DNA of 5,969 nucleotides, taken from the NCBI GenBank assembly GCA_031269165.1, contig JAISZQ010000310.1:1-5969 (forward strand), written 5' to 3'. Origin of the DNA: Spirochaetaceae bacterium (GTDB lineage Bacteria; Spirochaetota; Spirochaetia; Treponematales; Breznakiellaceae). Below, in pieces: positions 1-5,342 of this stretch. A model generated the notes under the pieces. It searched no databases. It had not been told where the DNA came from and saw only the letters and a list, made by a program, of their open reading frames with translations. A program made the position numbers and the translations under genes. Positions within the stretch are counted from its first letter, which is position 1; each line of letters starts with the position of its first letter.

Positions 1-293
1 TGCCCAAGATCATGCAGTGGATGAAGCAGACGTTCTCCGTCCGGTTCAATGTGCGGACGGGAAGGAAGGCGCATCTTTGGGGGGAGCGGTACTGGTCGGA
101 GATACTCGCGGGGGAGCCGCCGCCTGAAGCGGAAGAGGTTGACTGGGAGGCGGTTGTGGCAGAGGCAAGCAAGCCGGTACCGGCGGGCATGACCTACACG
201 TTATCTTGGGGCAGCCCCCGCCAGGCCGGATTGGGGTCGGAAGCGCCTTTTTCGCCCCAATTTACGTTTTCCTCCGTGTTTCCGCCCGGCTAA
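1..293 (+). CDS. IS200-like / REP-associated tyrosine transposase, C-terminal fragment (5' end outside window)
   Basis: The reading frame is open from the left edge (first whole codon at base 3) to TAA at 291-293, giving about 96 residues, so the gene begins upstream of the window. The segment MQWMKQTFSVRFN followed by HLWGERYWSEIL matches the end of the Y1 transposase (RAYT-type) domain, where a helix precedes a conserved G-H-L/V-W-x-x-R-Y/F stretch. The HUH metal site would lie upstream and cannot be seen. The tail after about residue 40 is acidic (PPPEAEEVDWEAVVAEA), then Pro/Ser-rich, as I recall from treponemal members of this family. Proteins of this type act on single-stranded palindromic DNA, and a perfect hairpin spans the stop codon here. 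The helix before HLWGERYW has Phe where many relatives have Tyr, so activity is uncertain. The family call is fairly secure; intactness is unknown. Confidence 0.8.
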   Translation, partial: PKIMQWMKQTFSVRFNVRTGRKAHLWGERYWSEILAGEPPPEAEEVDWEAVVAEASKPVPAGMTYTLSWGSPRQAGLGSEAPFSPQFTFSSVFPPG

Positions 294-317
294 CCGGGGG
301 CAAAGCCCCCGGTTAGC
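289..317. repeat. Perfect 13-bp hairpin overlapping the transposase stop codon (REP-like palindrome)
   Basis: GCTAACCGGGGGC at 289-301 and its exact reverse complement at 305-317 are separated by the loop AAA. The TAA stop of the transposase lies inside the left arm. No T-run follows on either strand, so it is a poor intrinsic terminator. A strong GC-rich palindrome next to a RAYT-type gene is what REP elements look like. The reading as a transposase recognition palindrome is inference. Confidence 0.75.
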
Positions 318-333
318 GGACAAAAACGGCGTT

Positions 334-420
334 ACAAACAGCCTCGGCGTTCCCGTCCAAAGACGGCCTCAGGACAAGTCCGCCCCGTCCCGCAACGCAA
401 GGCTTTGAAACAGCCTCTTA
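334..420 (-). repeat. Two copies of the GAGGCTGTTT boundary motif upstream of dut
   Basis: On the + strand, AACAGCCTC occurs at 337-345 (within ACAAACAGCCTCGG, 334-347) and at 409-417 (within TTGAAACAGCCTCT, 405-418). Both are the reverse orientation of the GAGCCTGTTYCAAAA motif that recurs at 3297, 3355, 4640, 5290 and 5440. A small hairpin (CCGTC, 353-357, with GACGG, 362-366) lies between them. A second (AGGCT, 400-404, with AGCCT, 412-416) overlaps the second copy and is followed by a T-rich stretch (426-433). The rest of 294-451 shows no gene. This spacer must hold the promoter of the dut operon unless transcription reads in from upstream. Confidence 0.55.
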
Positions 421-451
421 ACTTATTTTTTTTCCCGCCGATACCTTATAT

Positions 452-910
452 ATGGAAAAGTCCGGTGGGAAAAATTTTTCTGTTAAAGCGCAATTACTCA
501 AAAAAGGTGCTGTTCTGCCTGAGAAACAGTCGGCGGGATCGGCGGGGTTTGATATACGCGCGTGCATGGACGCGCCGCTTGAGCTTGCTCCGCTTGAAAG
601 AGCCGCAATCCCCACCGGAATCGCGCTGGAAATTCCACTGGGGTATGAAGGACAAGTGAGGCCGCGTTCGGGTCTCGCCAGGAACAAAGGGGTTACCGTG
701 TTGAATTCGCCGGGAACCATTGACAGTGATTACCGGGGAGAAATACATATTATTGTAATCAATTTGGGCAAAGAAAGCGTTACGATTCAAAATGGCGACC
801 GGATCGCGCAACTGGTGTTTTCTCCGGTACAAAACGCCGTTATCCATGTTACGGATACGCTTTCCGTGACGGAACGGGGCGGCAAAGGATTTGGGTCGAC
901 AGGATTATGA
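452..910 (+). CDS. dut: Deoxyuridine 5'-triphosphate nucleotidohydrolase (dUTPase), homotrimeric type
   Basis: This cytoplasmic enzyme hydrolyses dUTP to dUMP and pyrophosphate, keeping uracil out of DNA and supplying dUMP for thymidylate synthesis. All five motifs of trimeric dUTPases are present in order in the 152-residue product: I, AGFDIRA (31-37); II, PRSGLA (71-76); III, GTIDSDYRGEI (88-98), with the catalytic Asp91 and the Tyr94 that excludes ribose; IV, NGDRIAQLV (114-122); V, RGGKGFGSTG (142-151), with the Phe that stacks on uracil. The length is normal for the family. ATG 452 is the only sensible start: in-frame TAA lies at 419-421 with no start codon between. No clear Shine-Dalgarno sequence precedes it (CCTTATATATG), which is odd and may mean weak initiation or a leaderless message. 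The stop overlaps the lptF start (ATGA, 907-910), so dut heads a coupled operon. Confidence 0.97.
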   Translation: MEKSGGKNFSVKAQLLKKGAVLPEKQSAGSAGFDIRACMDAPLELAPLERAAIPTGIALEIPLGYEGQVRPRSGLARNKGVTVLNSPGTIDSDYRGEIHIIVINLGKESVTIQNGDRIAQLVFSPVQNAVIHVTDTLSVTERGGKGFGSTGL

Positions 911-2187
911 AAAAAACAACTTTTGTAAACGGCCGTTTAAGCCGGACGATGTTTTTCTATATTTTTGGCGAGGTCGTTTTCGCGTTTTTTGTTTCGTTTT
1001 TGTTTTTCTTCTTTATTTTTTTTGTGAATCAGCTTTTGCTTATGGCGCGGCAGATACTCGAAAAAAAAGTGCCTCTGCAACAAGTCGCGTTTTTGTTATT
1101 GTACTCGTTTCCTTCTATTATTGCGTTGTCTATGCCGTTTGCGGCATTATTGGGAACGTTGATAGCGGTGGGCCGTATGGCTTCGGAAAACGAAGTGCTG
1201 GTAATGCTTACATCGGGGATGTCCTATAAGAATATATTTATACCCGTTTTTCTTGTGGGCACTCTTGTTACCTTTGTTTCCTTTGGCGTAAACGATGTTT
1301 TATTGCCAATGGGATCGATTGAATTTACTAAATTGTACCGTTCAATACTCGTTTCGACTCCCGCGTTGGAAATAGAGGCGAATTCCGTAAAACGTTTTAA
1401 TGGCACCGTGCTCGTCACCGGCAATGTCAGCAAAAATAAAATAGCGGATATGCTGATACTTGACAAAACCAGTGAAGGGGAGCGCCGCATCATCATGGCG
1501 AAAAGCACCGAATTTGTTGACGCGGGAAAAGACGGCATTAATCTTGATTTAACCGATGCGTTTGTTCACGCCTCCAAAGAAACCGAACGACGGGATTACG
1601 ATTACGCTTCCTCAGGCCTCTTAAGCTACCGGATTCAACAGAACGATATTATCCAGAATGAAAATAGAATCAGCGCCCGTGAAATGAGTTCCCGTGACGT
1701 GTATTACTGGATAAAAAAGCGGGAGTCTGACATTGACACTCATTACAGCGAGCAGAACAAACAGACGCTTGAAACCGCGCTCGCGCTTGAAACCGCGCTC
1801 AGAAAGGGGCCGGAGGGACGTAATTGGAATCAACGCAGTAATCAGCTCAGCGTGTTCGCAAGACAAAAGTCCGAAGCAAGTACCATAAAAGCCGATCAGC
1901 AGTTATCGTTGTTCCGCCTTGAATTCTTCAAAAAATTCTCGATGCCGATGGGCGCGATCGCTCTGGTGTGCCTCGCGTTGCCGATTGGCCTTGCCACAAA
2001 AAAAAGCGGCCAAGTCATGGGATTGATATTCGGTATGATCATTTCCGTCCTTTATTGGGCGTTTTTATTGGTCGGGCAAAATATGGGAATCAAACTGGGA
2101 TATTCGCCGTTTTGGACCATGTGGCTTTCCGATATATTGGCCGTCATGATCGGCTTGGGGATGTGTATTGCCCGGGTAAGGCGATGA
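907..2187 (+). CDS. lptF: LptF/YjgP-family permease of the LptB2FG lipopolysaccharide export complex
   Basis: The 426-residue product has the YjgP/YjgQ plan. There are three N-terminal membrane segments (about 17-41, 61-89, 109-133), a large periplasmic beta-jellyroll region (about 135-335), and three C-terminal segments (about 346-364, 368-391, 401-422). The cytoplasmic coupling helix is visible as GRMASENEVLVMLTSGMS (89-106); Glu94/Glu96 align with the conserved LptB-contacting Glu of E. coli LptF. In the family, LptF and LptG form the channel that draws LPS from the inner membrane using LptB ATP hydrolysis. Segment one is unusually Phe-rich. The periplasmic part is longer than in the neighbouring LptG and carries a TLETAL-ALETAL duplication at 287-298. 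Start ATG 907 overlaps the dut stop; AGGA at 901-904 is a close, weak ribosome site. The F versus G assignment rests on gene order and resemblance. Whether the cargo is true LPS is unknown. Confidence 0.92.
   Translation: MKKTTFVNGRLSRTMFFYIFGEVVFAFFVSFLFFFFIFFVNQLLLMARQILEKKVPLQQVAFLLLYSFPSIIALSMPFAALLGTLIAVGRMASENEVLVMLTSGMSYKNIFIPVFLVGTLVTFVSFGVNDVLLPMGSIEFTKLYRSILVSTPALEIEANSVKRFNGTVLVTGNVSKNKIADMLILDKTSEGERRIIMAKSTEFVDAGKDGINLDLTDAFVHASKETERRDYDYASSGLLSYRIQQNDIIQNENRISAREMSSRDVYYWIKKRESDIDTHYSEQNKQTLETALALETALRKGPEGRNWNQRSNQLSVFARQKSEASTIKADQQLSLFRLEFFKKFSMPMGAIALVCLALPIGLATKKSGQVMGLIFGMIISVLYWAFLLVGQNMGIKLGYSPFWTMWLSDILAVMIGLGMCIARVRR
1765..1800 (+). repeat. 18-bp tandem duplication inside lptF
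   Basis: Units 1765-1782 and 1783-1800 differ only in their first base (ACG versus GCG), giving 17 of 18 identical positions. The repeat is in frame and encodes TLETAL then ALETAL at residues 287-298 in the periplasmic part of LptF. Near-identity at the DNA level suggests a recent slippage event. Confidence 0.9.
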
Positions 2188-3248
2188 TATTTGACCGGTA
2201 TATTTTAAGGCACTTTATCCCTGTTTTTTTTGTCGCGGCGGGAATGTTTGTTCTGCTTTTCTTACTCGTCGACCTGTTCATGAACATGGTGCCGTATCTG
2301 GATAATTTTGCGACGATGAACCAGATTCTTCTCGTGTCGTTTTATTATATCCCGAAAAGTTTTACCTTTGCCCTTCCGGTTTCCCTGCTGTTTGCCGTCG
2401 CGTATACGCTGGGGGATCTTTACGCGCGCAATGAATTGACGACCGTTATTGCCTCTGGCGTACCCTTTTGGCGATTGACCGCCGTGTTTATGGTCATCGG
2501 GTTTTTTATGTCTATTTTTGCCTTTTTCTTCGAGGATAACGTTGTGATCCCGACATACAAAATAAAAAACACGATGACGCGGACACTAAAAGGGCAGCAG
2601 ATTCAGGAAAACAACTCGGATATTGTCATTAAAACGCACGGCGGCAACAGAGTTTATTCGGTTGACTTTTATGATTATGAAAATCTGGTGTTAAACGGCG
2701 TGAGTGTTATTGAAAAAGACGATAACGGCAATTTTTTGTTACAGATACGGGCGCCTTCCGCGCGATGGTTTGAGGGCCACTGGGTCTTTTCCAACGCGGT
2801 CATTTATTCGTGGCAAGACGGGACGATTACGGTCAACACGCTCATACCCTCGGATAAATACGACGAAGACCCCGAATTATTCAAACGAGGCGCCGTAAAT
2901 CCGGCGGAATTGTCGGCGAAAGACGCCGCCGCGCTTGCCGATGATTTACAGGAGGCGGGATTGCCGTACACGGCGGCACTCGCCGATGTATATCACCGGT
3001 ATTCTTTTTCCACGGTCTCGTTTATCGTAGTGATTCTCTCGATTTCGCTGGGAAGCCATTTCAGAAAAAATATCCTCATGATGAGCCTCCTCGTGAGCAT
3101 TTTGAGCGCCGTTTTGTTTTATGTCGTGGAGATGGTAACAATGATGATGGGAAGGCTTGGCTATCTCTCGCCGTTCCTCGGCGCATGGCTCCCCGTTTTT
3201 CTTTTTGTTATCCTCGGCGTGGTACTTGTCCGGTATGCAAAAACGTGA
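2184..3248 (+). CDS. lptG: LptG/YjgQ-family permease of the LptB2FG lipopolysaccharide export complex
   Basis: This is the second permease half, with 354 residues, the usual family size. Membrane segments lie at about 10-32, 50-76, 96-117, 274-291, 297-318 and 330-350, with a periplasmic jellyroll at about 125-265. The coupling helix LGDLYARNELTTVIASG (77-93) aligns closely with the E. coli LptG helix (LGMLAQRSELVVMQASG), placing Glu84 at the LptB contact. The frame is open from an ATG at 1968, but that would add 72 residues overlapping lptF in another frame. The product proper begins MIFDRYILRHF at ATG 2184, forming an ATGA overlap with the lptF stop exactly as at the dut/lptF junction. AAGG at 2178-2181 is a weak, close ribosome site. 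LptF and LptG function as a heterodimer, so coupling would favour equal dosage. No convincing terminator follows the stop. Confidence 0.93.
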   Translation: MIFDRYILRHFIPVFFVAAGMFVLLFLLVDLFMNMVPYLDNFATMNQILLVSFYYIPKSFTFALPVSLLFAVAYTLGDLYARNELTTVIASGVPFWRLTAVFMVIGFFMSIFAFFFEDNVVIPTYKIKNTMTRTLKGQQIQENNSDIVIKTHGGNRVYSVDFYDYENLVLNGVSVIEKDDNGNFLLQIRAPSARWFEGHWVFSNAVIYSWQDGTITVNTLIPSDKYDEDPELFKRGAVNPAELSAKDAAALADDLQEAGLPYTAALADVYHRYSFSTVSFIVVILSISLGSHFRKNILMMSLLVSILSAVLFYVVEMVTMMMGRLGYLSPFLGAWLPVFLFVILGVVLVRYAKT

Positions 3249-3296
3249 GGCATACTCCGTGAGGTTGCGGGTCAAAGGCCCATTGGGTTAATCCTC

Positions 3297-3355
3297 GAGC
3301 CTGTTCCAAAACGAATTGACTGTACGCTCACCGCGCGCGGTTTTGGAACAGCCTC
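3297..3355. repeat. 59-bp element bounded by inverted GAGCCTGTTCCAAAAC ends
   Basis: GAGCCTGTTCCAAAAC at 3297-3312 faces GTTTTGGAACAGCCTC at 3340-3355. The arms are complementary at 15 of 16 positions around a 27-base core. The ends belong to the same motif family seen at 334-420, 4640-4654 and 5290-5440. It carries no gene. It lies between the lptG stop and the putative ncRNA promoter, and its RNA hairpin could help mark the end of the operon, but no T-run follows. The reading as a miniature mobile element is inference. Confidence 0.65.
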
Positions 3356-3393
3356 GGTTAAAAAAGTACCTGACGTTACCCTGTCCCAGAGCG

Positions 3394-3431
3394 GAACGGT
3401 ACTTGCACTATAAACCGTTCTGTGGTAATCT
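3394..3431 (+). promoter_or_regulatory. Sigma70-type promoter with extended -10 and a dyad over the -35
   Basis: TTGCAC (3403-3408) and TAATCT (3426-3431) are 17 bases apart, and TGG immediately precedes the -10 (TGn extension, 3423-3425). The expected start is near 3438. A perfect inverted repeat, GAACGGT (3394-3400) and ACCGTTC (3414-3420) with a 13-base spacer, brackets the -35. A second 7-bp inverted repeat (AAGTACC 3364-3370, GGTACTT 3398-3404) runs into it. The -10 is only a fair match, but spacing and position agree with the structured RNA and terminator downstream. The dyad could be an operator. Confidence 0.5.
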
Positions 3432-3437
3432 ATACCT

Positions 3438-3657
3438 GCCTCCGGCAAGAAAGAGATTCGTAAGAAGTTGTTCAGGCTCGAACATAGCCCCAACAGCCGG
3501 GAGCGTTTTAGTTTTAACACGAAATAAAACCGGTGCGTTTTTAGGACGTTATGCGGCGATCCGTGTTCCATTGCAGGTAAAATTACCCTCCGGCGCAGAT
3601 GGGTTGCCATGTTTGTGTTGTTCCGGCTCTCCTTCCGTCCAAGCCGGAGGGTTTTTT
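3438..3657 (+). ncRNA. Putative structured small RNA of about 220 nt (6S-like plan)
   Basis: No convincing protein is encoded here, but the segment runs from a promoter-like site to a T6 intrinsic terminator and its two ends pair: CCTCCGGC (3439-3446) with GCCGGAGG (3643-3650). Inside, 3479-3490 can pair with 3601-3615 (12 pairs with one or more G-U and a GCC bulge). GCCGG-G-AG (3496-3503) can pair with CTCCGGC (3588-3594), and GTTTTA (3505-3510) with TAAAAC (3525-3530). The result is a closing stem, a large open bubble (about 3447-3478 opposite 3616-3642), and a long apical arm. That is the general plan of 6S RNA, which sequesters sigma70 RNA polymerase. I see no diagnostic RNase P, tmRNA or SRP motifs. 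The identity is a guess; the existence of an RNA gene is moderately supported. It could also be a leader RNA, but the nearest gene starts about 145 bases past the terminator. Confidence 0.45.
3622..3657 (+). terminator. Rho-independent terminator with T6 tract
   Basis: TCCGGCT (3622-3628) pairs with AGCCGGA (3642-3648), and GGG then TTTTTT (3652-3657) follow. The 3' arm can instead pair with CCCTCCGGC at 3586-3594 (9 bp) or CCTCCGGC at 3439-3446 (8 bp), so several mutually exclusive folds share it. It ends the putative ncRNA and insulates the lipoprotein gene downstream. Confidence 0.65.
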
Positions 3658-3802
3658 ATTGCGGTTTTCCAGAACTGATAAGGGCGATATATGCCGGGGC
3701 GTGTCGATCCACTTTATCGGTGAAAATTCCTATCTTTACGCTTTTTGCGTTATTTTCGGCGGACACTAAAGCAAACGGCTTCACAACGCCTTAATAGATA
3801 GT

Positions 3803-4612
3803 ATGAAACACAAACTATCGAACTCCCCGTTTCGGCGTGTGCCCCGCATCCGTTTCCGGCGGTTTGTCCTGACCGTTTTGATTGTGGGGTTGTCATCGTG
3901 CGGCGGGATTGTTGACCAACCCTACCGTCTTGTGATGCCGACTCTGCCGCCCGCGTGGCAGACCATACTTGGCGGCGCACATTGGCGTATCGAATGGATT
4001 GACGACGCGGGAACAATCCAGACCGCCGACGCGCCGCCCGACGCGCATTGTGCCGTCACGGTAACCAATGACGCGGCAAGCCCCGTTCTCGCCTATCCGT
4101 ACTGGCCCAGCCTGCATCTTCAGCCCGGCGACATGAAACCGGCGGGGGCGATTTTTCCCTGGGATGTACGCGGCGACAGTATCGAACTCAGCTGGCGGGG
4201 CGGCGTCGACGCCGTTTTGTGGCGGGCTCTTTCCCGCGCCGGTAACGCCAAACGGGAGGCGGCTTCCTTCAACTGGAAACGGTGGCGCGAGGCTTGGAAC
4301 GACGGCAGTTTTCCCGCCGTCGCTGTCCGCGATCCCTGGCTCTGCGACTGGGAAAGCATCGCCGCAAAAATCGCCGCTTCGGGCTTTGACAAAAGGCGCG
4401 TCGTTGTCGTGAACTACCCGCTACTACCGTTGTCCGGCGAAGTCTGCAAAGACATCTGGTACGGCTCATCGCCCTTTGACACAGGAACATCCGCCGCACC
4501 CGGCGAACCGCTCCTCCTGCCAATCCGCCCCCACGCGTCTGTTGTGTTCAGCACAACGGGCGTCATCCGGTATTCCGCCGCAGGGATGTTGTTGTTTCCC
4601 GGGGACCCGTGA
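3803..4612 (+). CDS. Trp-rich lipoprotein of unknown function
   Basis: The 269-residue product starts with a basic segment (RRVPRIRFRR, 11-20), a hydrophobic stretch (FVLTVLIVGL, 21-30) and the lipobox LSSC, so Cys33 should be lipid-modified after signal peptidase II cleavage. The Ser before Cys is the looser form common in spirochaetes. The mature protein would be held in an inner or outer membrane leaflet facing the periplasm or outside. I recognise no enzyme motif. It holds 13 Trp (for example W61, W65, W158, W161, W165) and three further Cys (83, 181, 215), which is unusual. The alternating hydrophobic/polar character suggests a mainly beta fold. No strong Shine-Dalgarno sequence precedes ATG 3803 (TTAATAGATAGT), and no clear promoter was found in 3658-3802. 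The gene is visibly richer in G+C than lptF. It stands alone between a terminator and a repeat region. Coding is likely; function is unknown. Confidence 0.8.
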   Translation: MKHKLSNSPFRRVPRIRFRRFVLTVLIVGLSSCGGIVDQPYRLVMPTLPPAWQTILGGAHWRIEWIDDAGTIQTADAPPDAHCAVTVTNDAASPVLAYPYWPSLHLQPGDMKPAGAIFPWDVRGDSIELSWRGGVDAVLWRALSRAGNAKREAASFNWKRWREAWNDGSFPAVAVRDPWLCDWESIAAKIAASGFDKRRVVVVNYPLLPLSGEVCKDIWYGSSPFDTGTSAAPGEPLLLPIRPHASVVFSTTGVIRYSAAGMLLFPGDP

Positions 4613-4639
4613 ACGCCCGGCGATATGCCGTTATCTCTT

Positions 4640-4654
4640 GAGCCTGTTTCAAAA
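4640..4654 (+). repeat. GAGCCTGTTTCAAAA boundary motif
   Basis: This is another copy of the dispersed GAGCCTGTTYCAAAA motif, 28 bases after the lipoprotein stop. It marks the left edge of the repeat-rich spacer and is followed by a short CCCCT/AGGGG palindrome (4656-4666). The matching inverted end may be the one at 5431-5440, but that is inference. Confidence 0.55.
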
Positions 4655-4666
4655 TCCCCTCAGGGG

Positions 4667-4960
4667 CTTTCCTTGGGCGCATCGCACCACGAACGAACCC
4701 CGGCCCCCCTTCGGCCACCTGCCGTGGAGGCACTTGGGCGTGTTGTGAGGAGAACGGGCCGAGGCCCCCCTCCGGGGGAGAGCACGCACAAGAAGAAGGT
4801 GGGGGAAGTCTCCCCCCTCGCTCCAGACCTTCGGTCTTCCGCTACCCCCCTCAGCGGGTGGCCCGCCCCCCGCAACGCCCCCCATCCACCTGCCGTGGAG
4901 GCCCTTGAGCGTATCGCACCACGAACAGGCATCGGCCCCCCCTTCGGGGGGAGAATGTCT
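4667..4960. repeat. Three related modules with GC-rich hairpins
   Basis: A 27-bp block beginning CCACCTGCCGTGGAGGC occurs at 4715-4741 and 4886-4912 with two differences. ATCGCACCACGAAC occurs exactly at 4681-4694 and 4913-4926, with a diverged counterpart at about 4742-4755. Each is followed by a C-run/G-run hairpin: 4705-4714 (cut short), 4765-4778 and 4936-4951. The order is block, ACGAAC box, hairpin, so this is a partial copy plus two fuller copies, the last two separated by the palindromic module at 4801-4866. Confidence 0.7.
4801..4866 (-). repeat. Palindromic module, inverted copy of 5343-5415
   Basis: Read on the minus strand, this segment contains GGAGCGAGGGGGGAGACTT then CCCCC, matching GGAGCGAAGGGGGAGACTT then CCCCC at 5392-5415 on the plus strand. 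It includes the hairpin GGGGGA/TCCCCC (4801-4806, 4811-4816), a 5-bp hairpin AGACC/GGTCT (4825-4837) and GCGGG/CCCGC (4854-4858, 4862-4866). The latter occupies the place of the TACGGGGGT/ACCCCCGTA hairpin in the other copy. Confidence 0.65.
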
Positions 4961-4963
4961 CCC

Positions 4964-5108
4964 GTCATTGCAGGCCGCAAAGCGGCGAAGCAATCCAGGG
5001 AGAACGCCCCCCGTCTGGATTGCTTCGGGCTACGCCCTCGCAATGACCACCCCCTCCGTCATTGCGAGCAGACCCCCTCGTCATTGCGAGCGAAGCGAAG
5101 CAATCCAG
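4964..5108. repeat. Cluster of GTCATTGCGAG..GAAGCAATCCAG repeats, two of them forming a cruciform
   Basis: Four copies are visible: 4964-4998 (+, with an enlarged middle), 5015-5047 (-), 5058-5069 (+, truncated) and 5080-5108 (+, the cleanest). Each full unit has ATTGC facing GCAAT. The first two are inverted: GTCATTGC pairs with GCAATGAC at the outside and GAAGCAATCCAG (4987-4998) with CTGGATTGCTTC (5015-5026) inside, around a 16-base loop. Repeats of this kind (CATTGCGAGC...AGCAATCC) are found in many unrelated bacterial genomes. Confidence 0.8.
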
Positions 5109-5155
5109 CGTATGGCAGGGGCTTGTTCCTGTTCCGTCGTGATACGGGGGCGGGC

Positions 5156-5176
5156 AACCCGCTGTCAACAACGTAA
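5156..5176 (+). repeat. Direct repeat, copy 1 (CTGTCAACAACGTAA box)
   Basis: AACCCG then CTGTCAACAACGTAA matches 5459-5479 at 20 of 21 positions (G versus A before CTG). It is preceded by a GGG-loop-CCC hairpin (GCGGG, 5150-5154, with CCCGC, 5158-5162). The two copies flank the inverted repeat at 5184-5268 and the element at 5290-5440. Confidence 0.8.
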
Positions 5177-5183
5177 GAATTTT

Positions 5184-5268
5184 GTCCGCGGATTGACGCG
5201 GATTTTCACGGATTATGCCCCGCTCGATCCGTGTTAATCCGCGCCGCCATCTGGCGCAATCCGCGGAC
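5184..5268. repeat. Long three-block inverted repeat (27 pairs)
   Basis: GTCCGCGGATTG (5184-5195) pairs with 5257-5268, CGCGGATT (5197-5204) with AATCCGCG (5236-5243), and CACGGAT (5207-5213) with ATCCGTG (5227-5233), all perfectly, around a 13-base loop. The right arm carries an extra inner hairpin, CGCCA/TGGCG (5245-5256). The left arm itself repeats CGCGGATT-like units. A pyrimidine tract (CCTTTCTTTTCTTTTC) follows at 5268-5283. It could form a cruciform or a bulky RNA hairpin with termination or stability effects. Confidence 0.85.
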
Positions 5269-5342
5269 CTTTCTTTTCTTTTCGCTTAAAGCCTGTTCAA
5301 AAACCCTGCGAGACGCAAGCCTCCGCTGTGATTCGGGGGCGT

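Noticed and set aside
418..447. Possible dut promoter TTAACT / TACCTT just before ATG 452
   Set aside because: The -10 matches at only three positions, and a start at this site would make the message leaderless; too weak to list as a feature.
1968..2183. 72-residue N-terminal extension of lptG
   Set aside because: It lies entirely inside lptF in another frame. The ATGA overlap at 2184 and the family-typical N-terminus MIFDRYILRHF favour the internal start.
3469..3484. tRNA-like TTCAGGCTCGAAC stretch
   Set aside because: It resembles a T-arm but there is no acceptor stem, D-arm or anticodon arm in register; it also forms a simple TGTTC/GAACA hairpin.
3272..3610. 112-codon minus-strand frame in the same spacer
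   Set aside because: No promoter, no ribosome site and no recognisable domain; it overlaps structured RNA signals on the other strand.
3316..3678. 120-codon + strand frame across the lptG-lipoprotein spacer
   Set aside because: It starts with TTG inside a repeat element, has no ribosome site, contains the promoter, RNA stems and terminator, and its product is Arg/Pro/Cys-rich with no family resemblance.
4964..5108. CRISPR array
   Set aside because: The repeats are in both orientations, vary in length and lack regular spacers, so this is a dispersed palindromic repeat family.
4625..5176. 183-codon + strand frame, and minus frames 4649-4993 and 4660-5043
   Set aside because: These are long only because GC-rich repeats lack stops. 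The products are low-complexity peptides repeating with the DNA modules, and no start signals are visible.
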